Under the pieces are notes generated by a model. It worked only from the letters and a program-made list of their open reading frames with translations. It did not search any database and was not told the origin of the DNA. Positions 52,335 to 60,903 of a stretch of 64,000 bases of DNA are shown here, in pieces (the stretch's first letter is position 1; every line of letters starts with the position of its first letter). Origin of the DNA: Trichlorobacter ammonificans (GTDB lineage: Bacteria; Desulfobacterota; Desulfuromonadia; Geobacterales; Pseudopelobacteraceae); NCBI RefSeq assembly GCF_933509905.1, contig NZ_OW150024.1, forward strand, positions 1,290,001 through 1,354,000, in the 5' to 3' direction. Position numbers and translations under genes: made by a program.

Positions 52335-53080
52335 GTCCCAAACAGCGCCTTGACAAACTGATGGTGGAACGGGGGCTGGCGCCGTCGCGGGAAAAGGCAC
52401 AGGCCCTGATCATGGCCGGCCAGGTGGTGGTGGGGGACCATGCCGCCGACAAGGCCGGCCAGCAGGTGGCGGCCGATGCGACCATCAGGATCAAGGGAGA
52501 ACTGCTGCCCTACGTCAGCCGGGGAGGCTTGAAGCTGGAAAAGGGGCTGGATGCCTTTCATGTTCAGGTGAGCAACCGGATCGCCATCGACGTGGGGGCC
52601 TCCACCGGCGGTTTCACCGACTGCCTGCTGCAGCGGGGGGCGGCCCGTGTCTATGCCGTTGATGTGGGCTACGGCCAGCTGGCCTGGAAGCTGCGGGAGG
52701 ACCCACGGGTGGTGGTGCTGGAAAAGACCAACATCAGGCATCTGCAGCCGGAGCAGCTTGACCCCCTGCCTGACTTGGCCGTGATCGACGCCTCCTTCAT
52801 CTCCCTCAATCTGGTGCTGCCTCCGACCCTGGCCCTGCTCAGGCGGCCTTCCGAGGTGGTGGCCCTGGTGAAACCGCAGTTCGAGGTGGGCAAGGGGGCC
52901 GTGGGCAAAGGGGGGATCGTGCGGGACCCCCGCCTGCATGAGGAGGTATTGCGGCGGATGACGGAGCTGGCGGCAGAACTGGGTACGGAGTTGATCGGCA
53001 TCTGCGAGTCGCCGATCCAGGGGGCCGACGGTAACCGGGAGTTTCTGATGGCACTGCGGGTCAAAGGAGTAGATGGATGA
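52331..53080 (+). CDS. tlyA: TlyA-family S4-domain rRNA methyltransferase
   Basis: The 249-residue protein has an N-terminal S4 RNA-binding domain ([20 protein letters not shown]) and a FtsJ-like methyltransferase domain with motif [21 protein letters not shown]. TlyA enzymes methylate rRNA 2'-hydroxyls; hemolysin names for this family are historical. ATG 52331 overlaps pyrE; the longer upstream frame is only overlap. No other rRNA genes are near. Confidence 0.92.
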   Translation: MSPKQRLDKLMVERGLAPSREKAQALIMAGQVVVGDHAADKAGQQVAADATIRIKGELLPYVSRGGLKLEKGLDAFHVQVSNRIAIDVGASTGGFTDCLLQRGAARVYAVDVGYGQLAWKLREDPRVVVLEKTNIRHLQPEQLDPLPDLAVIDASFISLNLVLPPTLALLRRPSEVVALVKPQFEVGKGAVGKGGIVRDPRLHEEVLRRMTELAAELGTELIGICESPIQGADGNREFLMALRVKGVDG

Positions 53081-53421
53081 GCGATTGTATTTTCTGCAGG
53101 ATCATCGCCGGGGAGATTCCGGCGAAAAAGGTGTACGAGGATGATCTGGTGCTAGCGATCGAGGATATCGCTCCCAAGGCGCCGCTGCATCTGTTGCTGC
53201 TGCCGAAGCGGCATTTCAGCAACTGTCTGGATATGGCGGACCATGACGAGGCGTGCGTGGGCCACCTGTTCCGGGTGGCGGGACAGCTGGCCCGGGAGCG
53301 CGGCCTGGAGCAAGGGGGCTTCCGGCTGGTGCAGAACAACGGCGCCGATGCCGGCCAGACGGTCTTCCATCTCCATGTGCACATGCTGGCCGGGCGCGAC
53401 TTCACCTGGCCTCCGGGGTAG
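53077..53421 (+). CDS. HIT-family nucleotide hydrolase (HinT-like)
   Basis: The 114-residue protein has the histidine triad HLHVHML near the C-terminus, and the [21 protein letters not shown] opening of HinT proteins, which hydrolyse adenosine phosphoramidates. It is the last gene of the overlapping purQ-to-HIT string. Confidence 0.94.
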   Translation: MSDCIFCRIIAGEIPAKKVYEDDLVLAIEDIAPKAPLHLLLLPKRHFSNCLDMADHDEACVGHLFRVAGQLARERGLEQGGFRLVQNNGADAGQTVFHLHVHMLAGRDFTWPPG

Positions 53422-53562
53422 CGAGATGGCCTTTTTTCGTCCAGAGCGCGTCACGCTACGCACTGACGTGTGCAGCGTACTGTCAAGTGCGCCTCCGCGT
53501 CATTGCTTGCATGCCGCACCCAGGACGAAAAGATCCTCATCACGAAAATTCACACGTACGTC

Positions 53563-53772
53563 ATGAAACGGCAGCCGAGCAAAAACGATCCCGCTCCCAA
53601 CAAGCTCTGTGTCGGCTGTCGCCGCAGTTGCAAACAGCCCTCCTTTGCCCTGATCACCTCCTGTCCCCGTTATTATCCCCTAAGAAAGAAACAGACTGTT
53701 GTCAAGGAGTGGAAGCAACAGGAGCTGTTCAGCGATGACCCACAGTCCGACAGCAGGCGAACCGGTCGTTGA
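53563..53772 (+). CDS. Small Cys-rich protein preceding ferredoxin; function unknown
   Basis: The predicted 69-residue protein has CVGCRRSCKQ and a fourth cysteine in TSCPRYYP, a C-x2-C-x3-C-x10-C pattern compatible with an Fe-S cluster or zinc. No good ribosome site precedes ATG 53563, and the frame extends to 53470. Its 3' end overlaps the ferredoxin start by 38 bases, in a different frame, so the two are probably coupled. Confidence 0.6.
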   Translation: MKRQPSKNDPAPNKLCVGCRRSCKQPSFALITSCPRYYPLRKKQTVVKEWKQQELFSDDPQSDSRRTGR

Positions 53773-53953
53773 CCGCCGGCGCTGTTCCGGCTGCGGCCGG
53801 TGCGTGGCTGCCTGTCCCCTGCGGATTCTGTCACTGGAGCCGGAAGGCTATCGCAAGCGGCTCGTCATGGCGGCCTTTCCGTGCTGTACCCGCTGCGGAG
53901 CCTGTGCCGGGGTCTGCCCGTTGCAGGCACTGCGGATGGCGGAACCGCGCTGA
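53735..53953 (+). CDS. Two-cluster 4Fe-4S ferredoxin
   Basis: The 72-residue protein has two C-x2-C-x2-C-x3-C sets, CSGCGRCVAACPL and CTRCGACAGVCPL, so it should bind two 4Fe-4S clusters and carry low-potential electrons in the cytoplasm. Start ATG 53735 follows GGAG by ten bases. Its neighbours do not reveal a redox partner; the preceding Cys-rich protein is the best candidate. Confidence 0.87.
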   Translation: MTHSPTAGEPVVDRRRCSGCGRCVAACPLRILSLEPEGYRKRLVMAAFPCCTRCGACAGVCPLQALRMAEPR

Positions 53954-54077
53954 CCATGTTTTGCTCAGAGTCAGTAAATATGCCGCTTTGCCGGCAAAAA
54001 TGTTGCAATTCATCCCCCCATCAACTACAGTAACCATTCCAAACGTTGTTATTCCCCTGATAGCGGAAGAACCCGAG

Positions 54078-55157
54078 ATGTCCCAGCACCCCCAGTCCCT
54101 TGCAGAGTTCCGGGCAGAAATCGATACCATCGATGCCAAACTGGTAGAACTGCTGAATCAGCGGGCCCGTCTGGCCGGCGAAGTGGGCCGGATCAAGACC
54201 AGTCTTGCCCGGGATTTTCACGTCCCCAGCCGGGAACGGGAGGTCCACGAGCGGGTGGCCCGTCTTAACCAGGGGCCCCTGCCGGCGGAGGCGCTGCGCG
54301 GTATTTTCCGGGAGATCATGTCGGCCTGCCTGGCGCTTGAGTCGCCGATGCAGGTGGCCTTTCTGGGCCCTCTGGCCACCTTTACCCATGTTGCCGCCCA
54401 GCAGCAGTTCGGCCAATCCGCCCAGCTTGCCCCCCAGAAGTCGATTCCCGCGGTGTTTGAAGAAGTTGAGAAGGGGAGGGCGCTCTACGGTGTGGTGCCG
54501 GTGGAAAACTCCACCGAGGGGATGGTCTCCCATACCCTTGACATGTTCGTGGAAAGCGACCTGAAGATCACTGCCGAGGTGCTGCTGGAAGTCTCCCACG
54601 ACCTGCTCTCCCGCACCGGCCGTATGGAGGATGTCCGCAAGGTCTACTCCCACCCCCAGGCTTTGGCCCAATGCCGTCACTGGCTGGAGGAAAACCTGCC
54701 CAATATTCCGCTGGTGGATGTGGCCTCCACTGCCCTGGCCGCCCAGATCGTGGCGGAGGACCTGAGCGCCGCCGCCATTGCCGGCTGCGCTGCAGCCGAG
54801 CACTACGGCCTGAAGGTGGTCCGTTCCCGCATTGAAGACCAGGTGAACAACTTTACCCGTTTCATCGTTGTTTCGCGCAAAATGGCCGACCCGTCGGGTA
54901 ACGACAAGACCTCCATCCTTTTTTCCGTCAAGGACGAACCGGGCATCCTCTACCGGATGCTGGAACCCTTTGCCCGCCGCGGCGTCAACCTGTCCAAAAT
55001 CGAATCACGCCCGGTAAAAACCAAGGCATGGGAATACATCTTCTTCCTGGATATGGCCGGTCATGTCTCTGACCCGCAGGTGGGGGAGGCGATCGAAGAG
55101 TTGCGCACCTACTGTCAATTTCTGAAAATCCTCGGTTCCTACCCCAGAGCGAAATGA
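54078..55157 (+). CDS. pheA: Bifunctional chorismate mutase / prephenate dehydratase
   Basis: The 359-residue P-protein has an AroQ chorismate mutase domain (about 1-90, with EIDTIDAKLVELLNQRARLA), a prephenate dehydratase domain (about 95-275, NFTRFIVVSR) and a C-terminal ACT domain with the phenylalanine-sensing ESRP motif. It makes phenylpyruvate. The usual dehydratase opening GPEGTFTH reads GPLATFTH here. Start ATG 54078 has no strong ribosome site; upstream in-frame starts lie inside the ferredoxin gene. It overlaps tyrA by four bases. Confidence 0.93.
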   Translation: MSQHPQSLAEFRAEIDTIDAKLVELLNQRARLAGEVGRIKTSLARDFHVPSREREVHERVARLNQGPLPAEALRGIFREIMSACLALESPMQVAFLGPLATFTHVAAQQQFGQSAQLAPQKSIPAVFEEVEKGRALYGVVPVENSTEGMVSHTLDMFVESDLKITAEVLLEVSHDLLSRTGRMEDVRKVYSHPQALAQCRHWLEENLPNIPLVDVASTALAAQIVAEDLSAAAIAGCAAAEHYGLKVVRSRIEDQVNNFTRFIVVSRKMADPSGNDKTSILFSVKDEPGILYRMLEPFARRGVNLSKIESRPVKTKAWEYIFFLDMAGHVSDPQVGEAIEELRTYCQFLKILGSYPRAK

Positions 55158-56020
55158 CCCGGCCCCTGATCCGCACCATGACCGTGATCGGGGTCGGCCT
55201 GATCGGCGGCTCCTTTGCCCGTGCCCTGAAGGGAAGCGGTGCCGTAGAGCGGGTGATCGGCGTTGACCGCGACCAGGAGAACCTGAAAACAGCCTTGGAA
55301 CTGGGGGTTGTTGATGAGGCTGCTCCTTCGCTTGCGGACGGTGTCCGTGCCGCCGACCTCGTGTTTCTGGCCGTACCGGTGCGCAGCGTTGCGGCGGTGG
55401 TTGCCGAACTGGCACCTCACCTTGCCGGGGGCTGCATCGTGACCGACGGCGGCAGTGTCAAGGATGAGCTGGTGCGGCAGTGCGAGGCGCTGCTGCCGGC
55501 CGGCGTGGCCTTTGTCGGCGGCCATCCCATCGCCGGCACCGAGCACTCCGGCGCAGCGGCATCCTTTGCCGAACTATTTAAGGGGCGGCGCTGCATCCTG
55601 ACCCCCACGGCCACCACCGATGCAGCGGCGCTCCAGACCGTGCGCCGGCTGTGGGAGGCGGCCGGCAGCCGGGTGGAGAGCATGGACCCGCTGACCCATG
55701 ACCGGGTCTTTGCCGCGGTCTCCCATCTGCCGCACATGGTCGCCTACGCCCTGGTCCACGCCGTGGCTGCGTCGGCCGAGGAAGAGGAAAATATCCTGGC
55801 GTTTTCCGCCGGCGGATTCCGGGATTTTACCCGCATCGCCTCCTCGGACCCGGTGATGTGGCGCGACATTGCCCTGATGAACCGTGGCCCGTTGCTGGAT
55901 CTGCTGGATCGCTATGCCGACGAACTGGCCGCCCTGCGGCAGCGGGTGGAGAGCGGCGACGGCACCTGGCTCGAACAGTTCTTCCGTACCTCAAAACGTC
56001 TGCGCGACGAGATCACGTAA
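55154..56020 (+). CDS. tyrA: Prephenate dehydrogenase
   Basis: The 288-residue enzyme oxidatively decarboxylates prephenate to 4-hydroxyphenylpyruvate for tyrosine. The NAD-binding GVGLIGGSFARAL is near the N-terminus, GHPIAGTEHSG and the VSHLPHMVAYAL helix follow. Four-base overlap with pheA couples the phenylalanine and tyrosine branches. Confidence 0.95.
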   Translation: MTRPLIRTMTVIGVGLIGGSFARALKGSGAVERVIGVDRDQENLKTALELGVVDEAAPSLADGVRAADLVFLAVPVRSVAAVVAELAPHLAGGCIVTDGGSVKDELVRQCEALLPAGVAFVGGHPIAGTEHSGAAASFAELFKGRRCILTPTATTDAAALQTVRRLWEAAGSRVESMDPLTHDRVFAAVSHLPHMVAYALVHAVAASAEEEENILAFSAGGFRDFTRIASSDPVMWRDIALMNRGPLLDLLDRYADELAALRQRVESGDGTWLEQFFRTSKRLRDEIT

Positions 56021-56039
56021 CAGGCTGTTGAAAAACCGA

Positions 56040-56158
56040 GGTTGCTCAAAAATTGTCAGATCGTCGCACCCGCAGACAGCCCCGCGGAGGCGTAGCAGCG
56101 CTACGCCGCACAAAGAGGCTGCCGAGGACGGCGGCGAGATGACTGTTTTTCAGCAACC
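56040..56158. repeat. Palindromic repeat, copy 2 (upstream of aroA)
   Basis: Ends GGTTGCTCAAAA and TTTTTCAGCAACC flank the same two core blocks as copy 1 (20 and 19 identical bases). This copy has an extra central section of about 37 bases that contains its own perfect hairpin GGCGTAGC-AGC-GCTACGCC. It ends 17 bases before the aroA ATG, which has its ribosome site (AAAGAGG) just after the element. Confidence 0.85.
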
Positions 56159-56175
56159 TCCTAAAGAGGTTATCC

Positions 56176-57480
56176 ATGCACGAACATGCCACACCCCATA
56201 CCGTCCCGCCGGTAAAAACCCTGCAGGGGACCGTAGCGATCCCCGGCGACAAATCCATCTCGCACCGTTCCATTATGCTGGGCTCCCTGGCCACCGGTAT
56301 CACCAGGATTACCAACTTTCTGCGTGGCGAGGACAACTTTGCCACCATGAACGCCTTCCGCAACATGGGGGTGATGATCGAGGACAGCGGCAGCGTGGTG
56401 ACGGTCCACGGGGTGGGGGTCCATGGTCTGCAGGAACCAGGGGACGTGCTGGACTGCGGCAACTCCGGCACCACCATCCGCCTGATGACCGGCCTGTTGT
56501 CGGGACAGTCGTTCTTTTCCGTGCTGACCGGCGACCAGTACCTGCGCAAACGTCCCATGAAACGGGTGACCGAACCGCTGCGCCGGATGGGGGCCACCAT
56601 TGCCGGCCGCGGTAACGGCACCCTGGCGCCCCTGGCGGTCAGCGGCGGCCGGCTGAGCGGGATCACCTTCCAATCCCCCATTGCCAGCGCCCAGGTGAAG
56701 TCGGCCCTGATGCTGGCCGGTCTGTATGCGGACGGTGCCACCACCATCAGTGAGCCGACCCTGTCCCGGGATCATTCCGAGCGGATGTTCCGCTTTTTCG
56801 GTGCCGACGTTGAAACCGCCGACACCACGGTGACGGTGCGGGCAGGCAGAGAGCTGCACGGCCAGGAGATCGTGGTGCCCGGCGATATCTCATCGGCCGC
56901 GTTTTTTCTGGTGGCGGGCCTGATCGTACCGGGGGCGGAACTGCTGATCCGCAACGTGGGGATCAATCCCACCCGGACCGGGGTGCTCGACATCTTGCAG
57001 CAGATGGGGGGCGATATTGTACTGCAGGATCAGCGGGAGGTTTCCGGCGAGCCGGTGGCTGACCTGCTGGTCCGTCATTCCCGGCTGAAAGGGATCGAGA
57101 TCGGAGGGGACGTGGTGCCCCGGGCCATTGACGAGTTTCCCGCCATCAGTGTTGCCGCAGCGTTAGCGGAGGGTACCACGGTAATCAAGGATGCCCACGA
57201 ACTCCGGGTCAAGGAGACCGACCGGATCGCCGCCATGGCTCAAAACCTGCGGGCCATTGGCAGCGGAACCATCGAGGAAAGCGAGGACGGCATGAGTATC
57301 ACTGGTGTCGAAACCCTGCGGGGAGGCAGCGTAGCCAGCTTCGGCGACCACCGGATCGCCATGTCCCTGGCCATCGCGGCCTGCGCCAGTCGAAACGGGG
57401 TGACCATTGACGATGTGTCCTGCGTTTCCACTTCGTTCCCCGGTTTTTTTGAGCTGCTGGCCGGAGTGTCCCGCGTATGA
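56176..57480 (+). CDS. aroA: 3-Phosphoshikimate 1-carboxyvinyltransferase (EPSP synthase)
   Basis: The 434-residue shikimate pathway enzyme has GDKSISHRSIMLGSLATG near the N-terminus, NSGTTIRLMTG and the late ELRVKETDRIAA motif. The Gly-alanine pattern near residue 105 (LDCGNSGTTIRL) is of the common type. It overlaps cmk by four bases. Confidence 0.96.
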   Translation: MHEHATPHTVPPVKTLQGTVAIPGDKSISHRSIMLGSLATGITRITNFLRGEDNFATMNAFRNMGVMIEDSGSVVTVHGVGVHGLQEPGDVLDCGNSGTTIRLMTGLLSGQSFFSVLTGDQYLRKRPMKRVTEPLRRMGATIAGRGNGTLAPLAVSGGRLSGITFQSPIASAQVKSALMLAGLYADGATTISEPTLSRDHSERMFRFFGADVETADTTVTVRAGRELHGQEIVVPGDISSAAFFLVAGLIVPGAELLIRNVGINPTRTGVLDILQQMGGDIVLQDQREVSGEPVADLLVRHSRLKGIEIGGDVVPRAIDEFPAISVAAALAEGTTVIKDAHELRVKETDRIAAMAQNLRAIGSGTIEESEDGMSITGVETLRGGSVASFGDHRIAMSLAIAACASRNGVTIDDVSCVSTSFPGFFELLAGVSRV

Positions 57481-58169
57481 GCCGGGAAAAGGGGATCATT
57501 ATTGCGGTGGACGGCCCGTCCGGTGCCGGCAAGAGCACCCTGAGCAAGCTTCTGTCCCGGCGTCTCGACTACCTGGAAATCGATACCGGCGCCATGTACC
57601 GGGCCATGGCCTGGCTGGCCCGCGAATCCGGCCTGGATCTGAACGATGACGCGGCGGTCCGCCGGTTCTGCAGCACGGCACTGGTGGAACTTTCCCTGTG
57701 CAACGGCGCCACCCGGGTTCTGGCCAATGGCCGGGATGTGACCGGCGAGATCAGGACTCCGGAAATATCGATGCTGACCTCGCGGATTTCATCGCTGGCG
57801 CCGGTGCGGGAGGCGATGGTGGCTCTGCAGCGGCGCATGGGAGCCAAAGGTGGCGTTATTCTTGATGGCCGCGATATCGGCACCGTGGTTTTCCCCGATG
57901 CCGAGCTGAAGTTCTTTCTCTCCGCCTCGGCGGAGGAGCGAGGCAAGCGGCGTTTTCTGGAGCTGCAGGCCAAGGGCGAGCAGATCAGCCTGGAGGAAAC
58001 CGTCCAGAGCGTGATACAGCGGGACCGCCAGGATTCGGAGCGGGAGTTGTCGCCGCTGCGTCGGGCAGAGGACGCGATCCCGATCGATTCCACCGGCCTC
58101 ACCATCGATGAGGTGGTAGCGCTGATGGAACAGGCCTTCCACGAACGTACGGCAGGAAAGGATACATGA
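57477..58169 (+). CDS. cmk: Cytidylate kinase
   Basis: The 230-residue kinase phosphorylates CMP and dCMP. It has P-loop DGPSGAGKST, then LDTGAMYR-like EIDTGAMYRAMAW, and GRDIGTVVFPDAELKFFL. It lies in the aroA-cmk-ispH-rpsA order shared with many proteobacteria and overlaps both neighbours. Confidence 0.96.
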   Translation: MSREKGIIIAVDGPSGAGKSTLSKLLSRRLDYLEIDTGAMYRAMAWLARESGLDLNDDAAVRRFCSTALVELSLCNGATRVLANGRDVTGEIRTPEISMLTSRISSLAPVREAMVALQRRMGAKGGVILDGRDIGTVVFPDAELKFFLSASAEERGKRRFLELQAKGEQISLEETVQSVIQRDRQDSERELSPLRRAEDAIPIDSTGLTIDEVVALMEQAFHERTAGKDT

Positions 58170-59014
58170 CCATGGAGATTATTCTGGCAAAACGGGCTGG
58201 GTTCTGTTTCGGGGTCAAGCGGGCGACCCAGATGGCCTTCGAGGCGGCCGGCAAGGATCAGAAAACCTTTACCCTGGGGCCGATCATCCACTCCCCCCAG
58301 GTTGTCCAGAAGCTGGAGGATATGGGGGTCGGTGTTGTCAAGGACCTGACCAACGTTTCAGACGGTACCGTCATCATCCGTTCCCACGGTGTGTTGGCCA
58401 GTGAGATGGAGGAGGCGCAACGCAAGCACCTGGAAATCGTCGATGCCACCTGTCCCTTTGTCAAGAAGGCCCAGGAACATGTCAAATACCTGTCCGAAGC
58501 CGGGTATGACGTCTTGGTGGTCGGAGATGCCGATCATCCGGAGGTGGAGGGGATCGTTTCCTACGGCAAGGACAAGGTCTACGTTGTCGCCTCCGGTGAA
58601 GAGGTGCGCAAGCTGCCCAAGATGACCAAGATGGCGGTGGTTGCCCAGACCACCCAGTCCTTCGAGAACCTGAAGAACGTAGTGGATGAGTGTTTGCGCC
58701 GTGGCGGCGAGGTGCGGGTGTACAACACCATCTGCGATGCCACGGCGGTCCGCCAGCAGGAGGCTACCGAACTGGCCCAGCAGGTAGACTGCATGATCGT
58801 GATCGGCGGTTTCAATAGTGCCAACACCCGCCGCCTGGCGGAGATATGTTCGGAACTGCAACCGCGGACCCACCATATTGAAACGGCCCAGGAGCTGGAC
58901 CCGGCCTGGTTTGTCGGTGTCGACAAGGTGGGGGTGACCGCCGGGGCGTCGACGCCGAAATGGATCATCGATGATGTGATGGAACGGCTTGCAGGGATCA
59001 ACAATTCCGATTGA
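58166..59014 (+). CDS. ispH: 4-Hydroxy-3-methylbut-2-enyl diphosphate reductase
   Basis: The 282-residue Fe-S enzyme catalyses the last step of the MEP isoprenoid pathway. All three cluster cysteines are visible: GFCFGV near residue 14, DATCPFV near residue 97 and NTICDAT near residue 193. ATG 58166 overlaps cmk; ATG 58172 is two codons later. Length is that of unfused IspH; rpsA is a separate gene, not fused. Confidence 0.96.
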   Translation: MTMEIILAKRAGFCFGVKRATQMAFEAAGKDQKTFTLGPIIHSPQVVQKLEDMGVGVVKDLTNVSDGTVIIRSHGVLASEMEEAQRKHLEIVDATCPFVKKAQEHVKYLSEAGYDVLVVGDADHPEVEGIVSYGKDKVYVVASGEEVRKLPKMTKMAVVAQTTQSFENLKNVVDECLRRGGEVRVYNTICDATAVRQQEATELAQQVDCMIVIGGFNSANTRRLAEICSELQPRTHHIETAQELDPAWFVGVDKVGVTAGASTPKWIIDDVMERLAGINNSD

Positions 59015-59038
59015 AAAAATGGAATTCTGTGCTACAGT
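59011..59038 (+). promoter_or_regulatory. Putative sigma-70 promoter of rpsA
   Basis: TTGAAA (59011-59016) and TACAGT (59033-59038) with a 16-base spacer begin at the ispH stop, 61 bases before the rpsA ATG. This would let ribosomal protein S1 be made independently of ispH. Confidence 0.5.
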
Positions 59039-59099
59039 GCGTAACTCGCTGCCCTGATGGTCAGGGTATGTGTAATTTCACCCAGGGGGTAAGGGTCTC

Positions 59100-60830
59100 A
59101 TGACAGAGGTAAAGCGGCTCAATATCGATTCGGATGAACTGGATGTTGAGCACCAGAGTAATGAATTTGCAGAGCTGTTCAGCGCCAGTCTGAAGGAGCA
59201 GAAGGACCGGCCGGAACGGGATAAAATAGTAGAAGGGACGGTTGTTCGGGTAGATCAGGACATGGTGCTGGTTGATGTGGGCCGTAAATCCGAAGGCTTT
59301 GTTCCCATTGCCGAGTTCAAGGATGCCAACGGCGCCGTCTGCGTTGCCGTCGGCGACAAGGTTCGGCTGGTTGCCAGCCGTGACGGTGCCAACCGTTTCT
59401 CCCGCAAGCGCGCCGAGCAAATGGCTGCCTGGGAGAAGATCCACGAGGCAGGCGGCGAAGGCGCCATCGTCGAAGGTACGATTGTTGCCAAGACCAACGG
59501 CGGCTTTACCGTTGATATCGGCGGCATCAACGCCTTCCTGCCGGCCTCCCAGGTGGATATCCGTCCTTCCGGCAACGGCGATGCCTACATCGGCGTGTCC
59601 GGCAGCTTCAAGATCATCAACCTGAACCAGAAGCGGGGCAACATCGTGCTGTCGCGCCGCAGCCTGCTCGAAGAAGAGCGCGCTGAAGCCCGCAAGGCTA
59701 CCCTGGAGAAGCTGGCCGAAGGCCAGATTCTTCCCGGCGTGGTCAAGAACCTGACCGAATATGGCGCATTCGTTGATCTGGGCGGCGTCGACGGCCTGTT
59801 GCACGTGACCGACATCTCCTGGGGCCGGGTCGGCAAGCCTGCCGACGTGCTCAAGCCGGGCCAGGAGGTAATGGTCAAGGTGCTCAAGTACGACCCCGAA
59901 AAGGGCAAGGTGTCCGTCGGCATCAAGCAGACCCAGCCCGATCCCTGGCAGAACCTGGCCGATCGCTTTCCGGTGGGAACCCGCATCAACGGCCGTGTGG
60001 TCAGCCTGATGGAGTACGGTGCGTTTGTCGAAATCGAGGCCGGTATCGAAGGCTTGGTGCATGTTTCCGAAATGTCTTGGACCAAGCGGGTGCGCAAGGC
60101 AGCCGACGTGCTTTCGGTGGGCGATCAGGTTGAGGTGGTGGTGCTGGGGGTTGACCTGCAGAACCGCAAGATTTCCCTCGGCCTCAAGCAGACCACGGAA
60201 AACCCTTGGGCCTCCATCGTTGAAAAGTACCCCATCGGCACCACTCTTGAAGGTCAGATCAAGAACATGACCGATTTCGGCATGTTCATCGGCATCGAAG
60301 AGGGAATCGACGGTCTGGTGCATGTGTCGGACATATCCTGGACCAAGCGGATCAAGCATCCCGGCGACGTCTACAGCAAGGGCGACCTGGTGCAGGCAGT
60401 GGTTCTGAAGGTTGACCCCCAGAACGAGCGCATCTCCCTGGGTATCAAGCAGCTGACCCCGGATCCCTGGTCGCTGGTTCCCCAGAAGTACACCCCGGGC
60501 ACCCGACTGGTCGGCAAGGTCGCTTCCACCACCGATTTTGGCGTGTTTGTGGAGATCGAAGAGGGAATCGAAGGACTGATCCACGTTTCCGAGCTTTCCC
60601 GTGAGAAGGTGCCCTCTGCCAAGGACTTTGCCAAGGTGGGGGATGAAATCGAGGCAGTGGTGCTTTCCGCTGACTCCCGCGAGCGGCGTATCTCCCTGTC
60701 GGTGAAGGCGCTGGCAGCCGCAGCCGAGAAGGCCGAGTTCGAATCCTACCTGGGCGGTGGCCAGGGTGAGGCAACTTCCAACCTCGGCGAACTGCTGAAG
60801 AATCGTCTGGAAGAGAAAGCCAACGAGTAG
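59100..60830 (+). CDS. rpsA: 30S ribosomal protein S1
   Basis: The 576-residue protein contains six S1 RNA-binding domains, opening in turn with KIVEGTVVRV, GAIVEGTIVAK, GQILPGVVKNL, GTRINGRVVSL, GTTLEGQIKNM and GTRLVGKVAST. Domains 3-6 carry the GLVHVSE/DISW pattern. The N-terminal tail is acidic. It lies after ispH with a 85-base gap that holds its own promoter candidate and is followed by a terminator. Confidence 0.97.
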   Translation: MTEVKRLNIDSDELDVEHQSNEFAELFSASLKEQKDRPERDKIVEGTVVRVDQDMVLVDVGRKSEGFVPIAEFKDANGAVCVAVGDKVRLVASRDGANRFSRKRAEQMAAWEKIHEAGGEGAIVEGTIVAKTNGGFTVDIGGINAFLPASQVDIRPSGNGDAYIGVSGSFKIINLNQKRGNIVLSRRSLLEEERAEARKATLEKLAEGQILPGVVKNLTEYGAFVDLGGVDGLLHVTDISWGRVGKPADVLKPGQEVMVKVLKYDPEKGKVSVGIKQTQPDPWQNLADRFPVGTRINGRVVSLMEYGAFVEIEAGIEGLVHVSEMSWTKRVRKAADVLSVGDQVEVVVLGVDLQNRKISLGLKQTTENPWASIVEKYPIGTTLEGQIKNMTDFGMFIGIEEGIDGLVHVSDISWTKRIKHPGDVYSKGDLVQAVVLKVDPQNERISLGIKQLTPDPWSLVPQKYTPGTRLVGKVASTTDFGVFVEIEEGIEGLIHVSELSREKVPSAKDFAKVGDEIEAVVLSADSRERRISLSVKALAAAAEKAEFESYLGGGQGEATSNLGELLKNRLEEKANE

Positions 60831-60860
60831 TTTCCTGCGTTATTCCGGGTGGTTATCGGG

Positions 60861-60898
60861 ACAGGGGACGGCATGAACGCCGTCCCCTGTTTTGTTTG
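60861..60898 (+). terminator. Terminator after rpsA
   Basis: A perfect 12-bp stem ACAGGGGACGGC / GCCGTCCCCTGT with a six-base loop, followed by TTTGTTT; 30 bases after the rpsA stop. Confidence 0.88.
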
Positions 60899-60903
60899 GG
60901 GCG

